DNA of 64,000 nucleotides from Rhizophagus clarus. Its lineage: Eukaryota; Glomeromycota; Glomeromycetes; Glomerales; Glomeraceae. The stretch is from positions 1,428,501 through 1,492,500 of the forward strand of contig BLAL01000011.1 in assembly GCA_015698045.1 (NCBI GenBank), read 5' to 3'. Each line of letters opens with the position of its first letter. Within the stretch, counting starts at the first letter, position 1. The notes beneath the pieces were generated by a model. That model saw nothing but the letters and a program-made list of their open reading frames with translations, was not told the origin of the DNA and searched no databases. The position numbers and the translations under genes were made by a program. Positions 45,114-55,860 of this stretch are shown piece after piece.

Positions 45114-46170
45114 GTAAACGTCTAAAAAAAGGCGATTTTTTTAATTAAACGCCTAAAAAAAGGTGATTTTTTTAATTAAACGCCTAAAAAAAGGTGATTT
45201 TTTTAATTAAACGCCTAAAAAAAGGTGATTTTTTTAATTAAACGCCTAAAAAAAGGTGATTTTTTTAATTAAACGCCTAAAAAAAGGTGATTTTTTTAAT
45301 TAAACGCCTAAAAAAAGGTGATTTTTTTAATTAAACGCCTAAAAAAAGGTGATTTTTTTAATTAAACGCCTAAAAAAAGGTGATTTTTTTAATTAAACGC
45401 CTAAAAAAAGGTGATTTTTTTAATTAAACGCCTAAAAAAAGGTGATTTTTTTAATTAAACGCCTAAAAAAAGGTGATTTTTTTAATTAAACGCCTAAAAA
45501 AGGTGATTTTTTTAATTAAACGCCTAAAAAAAGGTGATTTTTTTAATTAAACGCCTAAAAAAAGGTGATTTTTTTAATTAAACGCCTAAAAAAAGGTGAT
45601 TTTTTTAATTAAACGCCTAAAAAAGGTGATTTTTTTAATTAAACGCCTAAAAAAAGGTGATTTTTTTAATTAAACGCCTAAAAAAAGGTGATTTTTTAAT
45701 TAAACGCCTAAAAAAAGGTGATTTTTTTAATTAAACGCCTAAAAAAAGGTGATTTTTTTAATTAAACGCCTAAAAAAAGGTGATTTTTTTAATTAAACGC
45801 CTAAAAAAAGGTGATTTTTTTAATTAAACGCCTAAAAAAAGGTGATTTTTTTAATTAAACGCCTAAAAAAAGGTGATTTTTTTAATTAAACGCCTAAAAA
45901 AGGCAATTTTTTTTAATTAAACGCCTAAAAAAAGGCAATTTTTTTAATTAAACGTCTAAAAAAGGCAATTTTTTTTAATTAAACGTCTAAAAAAAGGCAA
46001 TTTTTTTTAATTAAACGTCTAAAAAAAGGCAAAATTTTTTAATTAAATGCCTAAAAAAAGGTTTTTTTTAATTATAAACGACTAAAAAGCATTTTTTTAA
46101 TTATAAACGTCTAAAAAGGCATTTTTTTCTTAAATAAATACGTTTTTTTAAAATTAAACACCTAAAAAAG
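45114..46170. repeat. Minisatellite block 3, 31-bp unit (GGTG type)
   Basis: About 33 units of AATTAAACGCCTAAAAAAAGG plus TGATTTTTTT. Nearly all units read GGTGATT where block 2 reads GGCGATT; the last few read GGCAATT. The period is 31 bp for most units, so no long open frame is kept, in contrast to block 2. The block abuts the inner edge of the left arm. Confidence 0.95.
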
Positions 46171-46450
46171 ATGCTTTTTTAACATTTTTATAGGCAATTT
46201 GACATAAAAAAACATTTTTTTTTGTCACTTTGTCATTGACAACCTGCTTGACCCGTCTGATCTGACCTGATCTGTTTAATCTGATCTGACTTGTCTGACC
46301 TGAAGTATTATACAGATCAAATGAGTCAGATCAAGTCAGGCAGGTTACCTGATCTAATCTGACCCAAAAAAAATATTGGGTCAGATCAAATAGATTACCT
46401 GACCTGACCTGACCTGTTCAGAACACTAGTAAAAGTGTTTTTTGACTTAA
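46170..46450. repeat. TGACC/GATCTG palindrome-rich segment
   Basis: TGATCTGACCTGATCTG, AATATTGGGTCAGATC and ACCTGACCTGACCTG repeats. It is the inverted counterpart of the sequence around the CACTA insertion (17190-17236 plus 26997-27100), ending a repeat whose other part is the minisatellite. Confidence 0.7.
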
Positions 46451-48300
46451 AATTTTTACTAAAAAACATTTCAGGCCATACTTTTAACTGAAAATATTTT
46501 CAGTTAAAAAACACTACTAAAAAAACATTTTTAGTTTGAAAAATTAGTTCCAGTTCCATTTTCAGATCAAAAAATGGAACTGAAACTGTTTTTTTAAAAA
46601 ACACTTCAAACTGAAAATGTTTTTAGATGAAGTTATTTAACTAAAAAAATGTTTTTCAGTTAAAAGATGATTCTGAAAACGTTTTTCAATAAAAAACTTA
46701 TTCCAAAAAGCGTCCAGTAAGAAACTAAGTTCAGAACTGAAAATGGAACCACAAACAAAATCAAACCAGAAATTCAAAGCTCTACCTGAAATCTTGCCAA
46801 ATGTAAATAGTGCAAAAAATTCCAAGTCATTATTCTTAATATCCTTAAGAATATGAATTACGAATCATTATTTCCAAATGGCATTTTGAACTAATTTCTA
46901 ATTGATAGCAATATTAAATCCTTTAAAATTATTAAAGAACAAGACAATTCAAGGTTGCTTATTGGATACTTCACAACTTAAGATACACTCTTCAGAAGAA
47001 TCTATAATAAGTAACAGTAAAAGGACGCTAAGCTTGCATGATGCCATCACTCCACATCCTCCTATCATTCTACTAAAAAGCATCCTGTTAAATCTTAACT
47101 GATCAATTCTTGTAACAAGATTCCTCCTGTTTCAGAATAATGACTAGAGCTAATAAAGTATCTTTTAGGTCACAAAGATTTCAGAATCAAGAATCAAAGA
47201 ACATATTTTTGCCAAATTTTTTGTCTTCTAAAAAGCCTAACAAGCAGGCCAATGGATCAAATAGGTCTAATCGCTACAGATCATGAGAGTCCAATAGTAT
47301 GCAATTTGGTATCAAAAATAAGATGGAACTCAAACAACTATTGGAACAATTGATTAGTTTGTGTAGCTAACATATTAAACATTTCTAATCAATTTTTTGT
47401 TTTTAAAGATTAACTTTCTTTACAATTTTTCTTTATATATTTTATTTCCTGTATTCCTTTATTTTAGTAATTTGTTAGACGGCTAGCTGAAATATATCTT
47501 TTAAGAGGCTTGAAGTGTATTTTCATATATAGAAGTGATATTTGTATATCCTTTCTATTTCAAAATAAAATGACATGATGTTCAATGTCTTTAAAATAAA
47601 AAAAAATAAACAAATAAACTAAAATACAAATTTAAATATTAAACTAATATAATATTAACAATACAAAATAAATTATATCCCAAAAAAAATTATTAATAAA
47701 ACAAAACAATCCAAATAAATCATACTCAGATCTATACCCTACTATAAGGATGTTTCTTTAATCCATTCAAAATTATATTAAAGATTGTTATAAAAATAAT
47801 TTGATCTGTAATAGCACCCACATACTTAGAATTCAAAAGTTTGATTTAAAAGTTTTGATGTATCCTATGATCAAAGACCATATTAAGGAAACTACAGCTG
47901 CTTTACATTCAGAACTACTATCTTAAAGAATAGGTGATAGTATAGACACAGGAATAGGGAGATCATTATATATTTCACACTTATTGTATATTGTATCGAA
48001 TTGTGAGTCAGAGTTATGCTTGTGTATATTTAAAAGTCATGATCATATATATTGAGATGCAAGTGGAGTGGCGTGATCAGGTGACAGTGATGTACCATTG
48101 AATAATAACGTCTGACAAGATTGTGGAATAGGACTGTATTTTGCTTGAAAAGTGATATTATGCTGTTTCTCTTATTCTATGGTAAGGTTATATCATAATT
48201 TTCAGATAATGTTTTTGAAGGTGATAACAAAATATAAGAAAAGGTTTGCTAAGATTACCTGTACTTTAGACATTGAGACATGAAGCTAACGCTGTAAAGT
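46450..48300. other. Degenerate region, retrotransposon-like debris
   Basis: 46440-46720 is made of self-complementary AAAACATTTTCAGTT-type sequence. Short plus-strand frames at 46902-47102 and about 47142-47370 (MTRANKVSFRSQRFQNQE) are Ser/Lys/Asn-rich and may be remains of a non-LTR ORF1. 46640-46800 is related to the complement of 17090-17190. Nothing firmer can be said. Confidence 0.35.
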
Positions 48301-48645
48301 ATTTACTCATGCATAGTTTCCTCTGACAAACATCACCATATGTTGAAAATGATGAAAATTGGTCAAAGTTAGTGAGAAGCCTAGAATTTTGTGAATATAC
48401 TCCCAAATTGCATGATCACTTTTCTTATTCTCTGTTAAACATGAGTTAATTATAATGCATAGATCTTTTGAGAGTATGTTGTGAATCAAAGCCCATTTGT
48501 CCAGATAATTGCAGTATTTAAGTAAATATATCCATGTTTCAGATGTTTTAGTACAACCAGTACATTTAAAAAAGCTATAAAATCTGGACTTACGCTGAGC
48601 TAAAATATTACCCAAAGGAAGTGCTTTATGTACTAACTCATATGC
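48301..48645 (-). pseudogene. Non-LTR retrotransposon ORF2 C-terminal fragment
   Basis: Minus-strand frame starting about 48640 reads KALPLGNILAQRKSRF, then CTGCTKTSETWIYLLKYC. This resembles the CxxC...H/L...C zinc-knuckle region that follows the reverse transcriptase in fungal non-LTR elements. The last open segment ends at 48307. It is cut precisely at the inner edge of the right inverted-repeat arm. The RT domain itself is absent. Family assignment is by motif recognition. Confidence 0.5.
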
Positions 48646-49290
48646 GCCGATCCTTGGAATTAGCTTAAATTAAGAATTTTTAATAAAAAATTAGTAAACA
48701 GTGCAAAATACGATTGTATTACACATTCATCTTATCAATTTTATATAGAATAATCAGAAAATAAAAAAATTTTTTACAACTTATGCTTAAAAATTAAAAT
48801 AATAATGACTTTTTATAACCCATCAACTATTTTAAGAACCCATCACTTTTTATACCAGTTGCAAATAAAAGTTTTGTGAATACAATAGTAGTTATTTACA
48901 GTTGTTAATGGTATTATTTATTCTTCAAAAGCTTTTCATGATGTAAATAATTAAAAATAAGGCTATAAGAAATAAAGCTGTAAGAATAACCGGGTTTCAT
49001 ATGAATTTGCTATCATATTTAAAGAATTTTGAAAATAAAGAAATAACCAAAATTTTCATTATTTTTTATTAATTTTTAATTTTAAAAATTTTGTTTTTAA
49101 AATATGGAGACTAAGAATCTTTCTTTATATCATTTATTGACGATGATTTTAAAACTGACGATGATTTTAAAGCTCATGCAGGCAACAAACTTTTCTTTTA
49201 AGGAAATCACTTAACAGATATTGAAATCTCGTGATATTTAAATCTGCTAGTATGAAAGCTTTAACTTTAGATAGGTGATCGTTAATTAAT
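48646..49290. repeat. Right inner inverted-repeat arm (~0.64 kb)
   Basis: Begins CATATGCGCCGATCCTTGG and matches the complement of 44535-45113. It contains a small internal duplication near 49140-49170 (GACGATGATTTTAAA twice) that lengthens it. Confidence 0.9.
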
Positions 49291-49560
49291 TACAAGGTTG
49301 AAATAAGTGTTGAAATTGATTACGATTTATGAGGATTGAAACGAATTACAGAGTTGAATCTTTTACGAATTTACAAGATAACAAGGGTTGATAAATAATA
49401 GTTTTATCAATTAGGCAAATGTCAAATGTCAAAATTAAAATATATTTTGGCATGTAATTGTTTTTTTTTCATTTAAAATAAATTTATATGTAATTAATTT
49501 TATTGTTTTAATTAATATTCGACTTTATTGTAATAAAAAAAAAATTTTTTTATTGACTAA
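49290..49560. other. AT-rich spacer
   Basis: No feature recognised between the arm and array B'. Confidence 0.4.
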
Positions 49561-51020
49561 AAGTCTGGCAACCTAAAAAAAAACAAAAAATGTTTAGTAC
49601 ATTTAATATTAAAAAAAGTCCCTTCCTCCTCCCTCAAGCTTACATTCCAAGTATTCCAAGTCCTGATTCTGACAACCTAAAATAAAACAAATAAGAAATG
49701 TTGGTACGTTTTTTTTAATATTAAAAGAATTCCTAACCCCTCGCGATCCTCCTCTTACACTATTTTACGTAGGTTCTGATTCATCCTGCCAGCAACCTGC
49801 AGAAAAAAAAATAAAAACGTTAGAAATGTTCTATTAAAAAAACAAATCTCCTTTTCCCCCTCTCACTTGCCTCAATTCCAAAGTCCAGTTCGTAGTATTT
49901 GTCCAGAAACCTATAAAAAAAAAGAAGAAACGTTAAATCTGTTTTTATTGATAACGAAATTAACCTTCCCTCCCTCCACTCACCTCAATTCCAAAGTCCA
50001 GTTCGTATTATTCGTCTAGTACTCTACAAAAAAGGAAATGTTAAAAACATTTCTGTTAACAACGTTTGTTGACCTCCCCCCTCCATTTACCTAAATTCTA
50101 AAGTCTGGTTCGTATTATTCATCCGGAAACCTATAAAAAGAAAAGAAGAAGCATTAATCGTTTCTATTAATAACAAAATTGACTTACCCCCCTCCACTCA
50201 CTTTAATTCTAAAGTCCAGTTCATAGTATTTGTCTGGCACCCTACAAAAAAAAGAAGACCTCCTCCCTCCATTTACCTAAATTCTAAAGTCTGGTTCGTG
50301 TTATTCGTCCAGAAACTTACAAAAGGAAAAGAAGAAGCATTAAAACCGTTTCTACTAATAACGAAATTGACCTCCCCCCCTCCACTTACTTCAATTCTAA
50401 AGTCTGGTTCATAATATTCGTCTGACACCCTACAAAAAAAAAGAAACGTTAAAAACGTTTATGTTAATAATGTTTGTTGACCTCCCTCCATTTACCTAAA
50501 TTCTAAAGCCCAATTCGTGTTATTCGTCCAGAAACCTACAAAAAAGAAAAGAAATATTAAAACCATTTCTATTAATAACGAAATTGACCTTCCCCCTCTC
50601 TACTCACTTCAATTCCAAGGTCCAGTTCGTAGTATTCATCTAGCACCCTACAAAAAAAGAAACGTTAAAAATGTTTCTGTTAACAACGTTTGTTGACCTC
50701 CTTCCTCTATTTACCTCAACTCCAAGGTCCAGTTCGTAATATTCGTCCAGCACTTTATAAAAAAGAAAAGAAAAGTTACACAGTTTTTAAAAAAACTAAA
50801 CAAACAAATACACCCCGCCCTCCCTTTCCACTTACATAATTTCTGGAGTCCAGCTTCATATCTAGTTCATATATTCGTCCAATAATCCTACAAAAAAGAA
50901 AAGAAACGTTAAAAATATTTCACTTAAAAAAAAAAACCAAATAAATACACTTCCCTCCCCTCCATTTACATAATTCCCAAAATTCATTTCATATATTTCA
51001 TCCGGTACCCTACAATAATA
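49560..51020 (-). repeat. Inward micro-exon array B' (minus strand, ~14 units)
   Basis: Read on the minus strand, about 14 units of roughly 110 bp follow each other. A unit is a T-rich tract ending TATAG or TGTAG, a 35-50 nt block (typical GACTTTGGAATTGAG at its 3' end, preceded by TACTACGAACTG), then GTGAGTGGAGGGAGGG or GTAAATGGAGG. One frame of the block reads DKYYELDFGIE, similar to DEKHDRTIGIK in array B, so the two arrays share ancestry. Blocks are centred near 49640, 49770, 49870, 49990, 50090, 50200, 50290, 50395, 50500, 50615, 50720, 50850 and 50975. Confidence 0.75.
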
Positions 51021-51546
51021 AGAAAAAAAAATTTTTTTAATAATAATTTTTAAAAATTGAATATGTACCTTATTATTTTTATCCCCAGATCTGAAATAAA
51101 AAATAATAATTTTTTTTTTTCTTTTTTAAATAAAAAAAGATTATCGATGAGTCAAAACTGTCAAATGATCAATATTCGATACCAAACTGATCTGAATATT
51201 TGGGTCATTAATAAAATAATAAAATAAATAAATAAAATACGTATTACATATTCCTTTCTTTTTTTACGTTAACTCATAAATTAAGACTATCATAAATGGT
51301 AATCGTACTATTTGATATTACCTTTTATGTTTGTAAACAATTTTAATGACCTTTTTTATTTTTTTCTTGATAGCATTCAATAAATGGATTTTTTTAAAAA
51401 AAAATTTAATTAAAAAAAACGCTTTTTTTAAGCATTTTTATTTTTATTTTATTTATTTCTTTCGATTATTTAAAAAAAAACAAAAAAACAAAATAAAATA
51501 AACTGCTGTAACAGACCGTTATTTTATAATTTTATTCTTTCTTTTA

Positions 51547-51579
<33 letters not shown>

Positions 51580-51720
51580 TAAAAAAGAATTTTTTTTTCA
51601 CTAAAATAGTTGTTGAACCGTTAAGTTTTATTTTTTTTAAAAAAAAAGAAAACCAGTTATTTGAACTGTTATTTTTTATTTTTTAAACCAAGTTTAAAAC
51701 TTTATTATTTTTTGTTAGAT
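51020..51720. promoter_or_regulatory. Spacer between divergent arrays B' and A'
   Basis: AT-rich, with the mirrored segment at 51248-51335 described for 41600-41800. It also has a (AAAT)n run near 51550. Probable shared promoter region of the two divergent arrays; this is inferred from geometry only. Confidence 0.45.
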
Positions 51721-52420
51721 ATGGCATTAGTATGACTTCCAGACTTGAATTTTGTAATACTGGAAATGTAAGTTGAGAGGGGTATTGTTTTTGGAATGTT
51801 ACTAACATTCCTTTTCTTTTTTTTTCTAGGAAAGGCTTTTGGCTTGAAATTTGGCGAAATGGTAAGATATAAAGGAGTATTGTGTTTTCTTTATTGCAGG
51901 AATGTAATTAACGTTCCTTTTCTCTTTTTTTTCTTTAGAGGCAACACCTGGTTTGGAATTCAGCAAAATGTAAGTTACAAAAGAGTAATTATGTTTTTTT
52001 TATTGCAGAAACATAACTAATGTTTCTTTTCTTTTCTTTTTTTTTCTCTAGAAATGGCTTCTGCTTGAAATTGATGAAATAGTTACAGAAGGAAGAGTCA
52101 TGTTTTTTTTATTGCAGAAACGTAACTAACGTTCCCTTTCTCTTTTTTTTCTTTAGGGACATCTTCTGTATTTAGGATTCATGAAATAGAATGTATTTTA
52201 TGAGGTTTTTTTTGTTGTAGGAGCATTAATAATGTTGCTTTTTCTTCTTTATTGTAGGATTGCTGGGTGATTATTACGAAATACAAACCAGATTTTGAAA
52301 TTTAGGTAAGGGCCGGATGAGGGATTTTTCGTAAGAAACATTGCTAACATTTTTTTTTTCTTTTTTTATAAGGTTGACTTTTGAATTACTATTTACAAGG
52401 TAAAAAAGGACCATTTTTTC
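51721..52420 (+). repeat. Outward micro-exon array A' (seven units)
   Basis: Starts ATGGCATTAGTATGACTTCC...CTGGAAAT/GTAAGT. Exon-like blocks follow at 51830-51861, 51939-51969, 52052-52081, 52157-52191, 52258-52305 and about 52373-52400. The spacers carry palindromes such as GGAATGTTACTAACATTCC with the branch-site consensus TACTAAC inside, then a T/C tract and CTAG or TTAG. The blocks share TTTGG-TTGAAATTTGG-type cores. A frame through block and spacer is open at 51796-52020, but it crosses splice sites. Confidence 0.7.
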
Positions 52421-52925
52421 ATGATTTTTTTAAGGAATGTTGCTTTTGGACATTTCAGAACTATACTTGAAAAGTAATTAAAGGATAGGAAATTAACCTA
52501 TTATAGGATTGTTAGTTATGAAAATGCAAAAGATGATATGGAAAATGATGAACAAAAATATATTGTAAGAAATGATGAGAAATAAAAATATATTATAAAA
52601 ATAATGGAGAGCAAAAATATGTTATTGAAATAAAAAAGATACAAAAATATATTATAGGAAGTTTTAATTTATCAAATAATCTATTAGTGTTTTTTAGTAT
52701 CTTTAAATTTGTATGATGATTTAAATAAATCTAACGATATAATAAATCTGGCCAAAATTATATTAATTCTGGCCAAAATTAAAATTGTGCTAGTTGCTTT
52801 TTTTTTTATTTTTTAAAAATCGTATACATTTTTTTTTGATCATTATATTGCACATTCTTAACTAATATATACTTTGTATAACAAAATTTAATATATTCGG
52901 TCAAGTGGATAAATCTGCCGATATG

Positions 52926-53099
52926 TTAATCAGAAAATATAATAGACTATTAATAGTCATAAATCAATAACAGAAACTAGTATATTGACTGAAAAGTAGC
53001 CAAGTGACATGTCAATCACAATTAACATACTTTTTTGTTATTCTTAAATAGTAACTATTCTATGGTATTATATATTTTAAATATTTTGATGATGAAATA
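52926..53099. other. Spacer after the 13-kb element
   Basis: AT-rich, no feature. Confidence 0.4.
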
Positions 53100-53560
53100 C
53101 TATAAATCTGTTTCTATTAAAATATCCTTAAATAAGGGAAAGAATTTAATATCATGGTTAATATAATTTATTTTATTAACAAAAAAATTCTCACTATTAA
53201 TTCTATCCTTCATTAATCTATCTGCTATCTCATTTTCAACAATTCCATCATGATCTTTAATTTTAATTAACTCCATTAATAAACATTTTTTCTTGCAAAT
53301 CATTTTGATTTTAATAATTAATAATAAGTTTGATTTCTTCAGTCTTAAACATGATTGAGTATGATTTCAATTATTAATTGCCAATATAGTGCATTGGTTA
53401 TCTGTATATACTATATATAGCAACAGTGGCATCTTTTAGTGTAGCAAATAAAGCTAGAAAAATAGTAATCAGTTCAGCTTTAGAAAATAAAAGTCAATAC
53501 GTAAGCTTTGAGATTAGAGTAAGAGTAGTATTATCATACAGACTGATGTAAATTTCATGC
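53100..53560 (-). pseudogene. RNase H domain remnant of a non-LTR retrotransposon
   Basis: On the minus strand from about 53500: SKAELITIFLALFATLKDA, then (other frame) IYTDNQCTILAINN with a stop after it, then from 53303 KKCLLMELIKIKDHDGIVEN and EIADRLMKDRI. These three blocks match the order of the RNase H motifs with the acidic residues E (KAEL), D (YTDNQ) and the NEIAD block. Frameshifts and stops show that it is dead. No reverse transcriptase lies upstream. Confidence 0.6.
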
Positions 53561-54060
53561 TCTCATCTTATTTACAAAATTATCTGTAGTGTAGTGCAAT
53601 ATAGAATTACTAATTTATTGTAACTGCAAGAAGCTGTCTGTATAAAAATTTAATGTTTTATCTTTTTCTATGTATTCATGAAGTTGCTCATTAAAAATAG
53701 TTAAAGGCTGTTTAAATTAATCATTAGTAATCTATTGTTATATCCATATAGAGGTATATTTCAAAATCTATCAATCCAGATATTTGATCATCCAGCTGAA
53801 AATTGTCTGAATTTAAATTGACCAGATTGTGTAACAGGATTGACTGGATAAATCAACAAATATCCATTTATCTGATGAATTATTTTGTATCACCAGATTG
53901 ATTAGATTAATCAGATGGTTCAACAGATATTTGTTCGATCTGTTCAATTTTATTTTATTCTGCAATTATAGAATTAATTCAATATTATTTTTTTTAAAAT
54001 AACGTTAATCTAATATAGCAAATTAGATTATCAGATAGTACAAGTTATCTGATGATCTTT
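53560..54060. other. AT-rich with TCCAGATATCTGG-type repeats
   Basis: ATCCAGATATTTGATCATCC and GATTGACCAGAT motifs (53770-53960) recur at 54280-54385. They look like remnants of a small repeat flanking the two-unit cassette array. Confidence 0.45.
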
Positions 54061-54260
54061 TTTTTCTTTATTTATATAAAGTTGTCAGACAAAAAGCACA
54101 ACTGAACTTTTAAAAATAAGGTAAGAGAAGATAGAAAAGAAAGGAATACATTATTTTTTCTTAGTAAATTTATTTATTTTATATTATTTTTTTCTTTATT
54201 ATAGGTTGCTGGACTAAAAGTATGATCAGATTTTTGGAATTGAGGTAAGGGAGAGTAGAG
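54061..54260 (+). repeat. Micro-exon-like pair (array 5)
   Basis: Two blocks related to array B: GTTGTCAGACAAAAAGCACA.../GTAAGAG and GTTGCTGGACTAAAAGTATG...GGAATTGAG/GTAAGGGAG. Each is preceded by a T-rich tract. It is isolated from the 13-kb element by 1.1 kb. Confidence 0.55.
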
Positions 54261-55860
54261 GTGCACTCTGAATCCAGTCAATCCAGATATCTGGTCATCC
54301 ATCTGAAATTTGATCAGATTCAGATTTATTTGTTTGTATCATCAGATTGACCAGATGGATCATCAGATATCTGGTGATAATTTTTTTTTATCTTTTTTTC
54401 TAATAATTTTTTTTAAACAAACTGTTTTATTTTTTTATTTTTATTAAGTTAGAGAAAGAAGGACAGAGGCCAAAAATTGGTTAGTTTATTTTTAAAAATA
54501 AACTTTTTTTTTTATTTTTATTAAATAGTTTCTTTTAATATAAGATTACAACAGCATTACAGACTGTGGATTTTAACAATGAAAGTTCTTTTTACTCTTC
54601 CTTTGCTTTTGAAATGTTATTTCAATAGAGACTGGACTTTGGGCTTTAGACTTCAAACTTGAATGACTAGCTTGAATTCTTGGATTTTGAATGGTATTAC
54701 ACCAAGAGCCTGTAAGGTTAAGAATACTTACGTTGCTACTTCTTGGCGAGAGCATAAAAAGAACTTTGCTATGCTTGGTTTATTAGTACTTAAAAGAAAA
54801 TTAACAACAAATAAGAACGCAATAAAAATATAACAAATATTCATTTAACAATATAATAATATCAATAAATAAGGTAAATTTTATACTTAATAATATTCAA
54901 ATAAATCATTCTTCATTCAAAAGATACTAATTAATTTATTTAAGGAAAGTTTTTAATAAGAAAAATTAATTCTTTATCATACTTCTGAATTTAATCATTT
55001 TTCTTTCTTGAATTAATTATAAGTTTATTAATTAAAAAGAAAATTTTCTAATCTAAAAATATTTTTTAATTCCCAAATTTTATTTCTGCATAATTTTTCC
55101 ATTACTTCTAAATTCTGTATTTCTAGTTTTATTTAAATATAATTTCCCCTACTTCTTCCATATTATAGAAGATTAAAGACGAACTACTTCCCTTCTTAAG
55201 TTTGAAAACCCCTTTTTATATTTATTTTTCTACTTAATTTCTTGATTCCTCCATTTATTTTTCTTCTATTTCATAAATGATTTAATGGTGAATGGTTGAA
55301 TGATTCAATGGTAATTGTAAATTGTAACACTTAGCATTACATCATTGGACATTTTCCATTAAAATCCATTTCAAAGATTATATGAGAAAATATCTTTTCC
55401 ATCAAGGTCCATTTTCTTGTCTTCTAAAAATGGTAGTTCATTCTCCTTAATATTACATTATTAGAAAGATCCAGAATATTAAAGATATTTCATTCTTCTT
55501 GTTTTCCAAATATAGTGATTCATTCTCCTTAATATTACATCATTCAGAAGGATCCAGAATGTTAAAGATATTTCATTCCTCTATTTTCACTAAAATCCAT
55601 CTTTTTTCTTTTCCAACTATTCTATTTCTAATATTATCTTCTCTGATTCTAAAAATAAATAGATAAAAATAAACTAAACTAAAATAAATAAACTAAAATA
55701 ATTTCTGTCAAATGTTTGGTTATTATTTTTCCATCAGGTAATAAATCTTCCTTTGAGTAATAATTTATCTGATTGCCTTAAATTTTTTTTTTATATTTTT
55801 GTGTATCGTGTTTTCATCACTACAATGGTAAATATGGTTTTCTTTATTTTTTCATTTCAG
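54261..55860. other. AT-rich, no gene recognised
   Basis: Contains repeated TCATTCTCCTTAATATTACAT and TCCAGAATATTAAAGATATT motifs (55440-55575, two copies). A weak minus-strand frame at 54573-54755 has no support. Confidence 0.45.

Larger units (their letters stand above)
39891..52925. mobile_element. 13-kb mirror-organised TIR element with micro-exon arrays
   Basis: Left end CATATCGGCGGATTTGTT and the complement of the right end CATATCGGCAGATTTATC begin imperfect TIRs of about 180-190 bp (39891-40070 and 52735-52925). Both include TGCAATATA-TGATC, ATGCGTACAATTTTTAAA-like and TTTTGGCCAGAATTA motifs. TTAAT flanks both ends (TTAATT left, TTAATC right). Further inside, matching segments lie in inverted order: outward arrays (40340-41345 minus; 51720-52400 plus), a promoter-side segment, inward arrays (43372-44520 plus; 49560-51020 minus), and the 0.6-kb arms at 44535-45113 and 48646-49290. 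No transposase was recognised. Confidence 0.7.

Noticed and set aside
39072-46170. Regular 30-31 bp repeats as a CRISPR array
   Set aside because: The units are contiguous with no unique spacers, the context is eukaryotic with introns, and there are no cas genes.
51150-51200. GATCTGAATATTTGGGT as another mirror anchor of 43280-43300
   Set aside because: The two copies are in the same orientation, contrary to the mirror arrangement; it belongs to a common dispersed motif.
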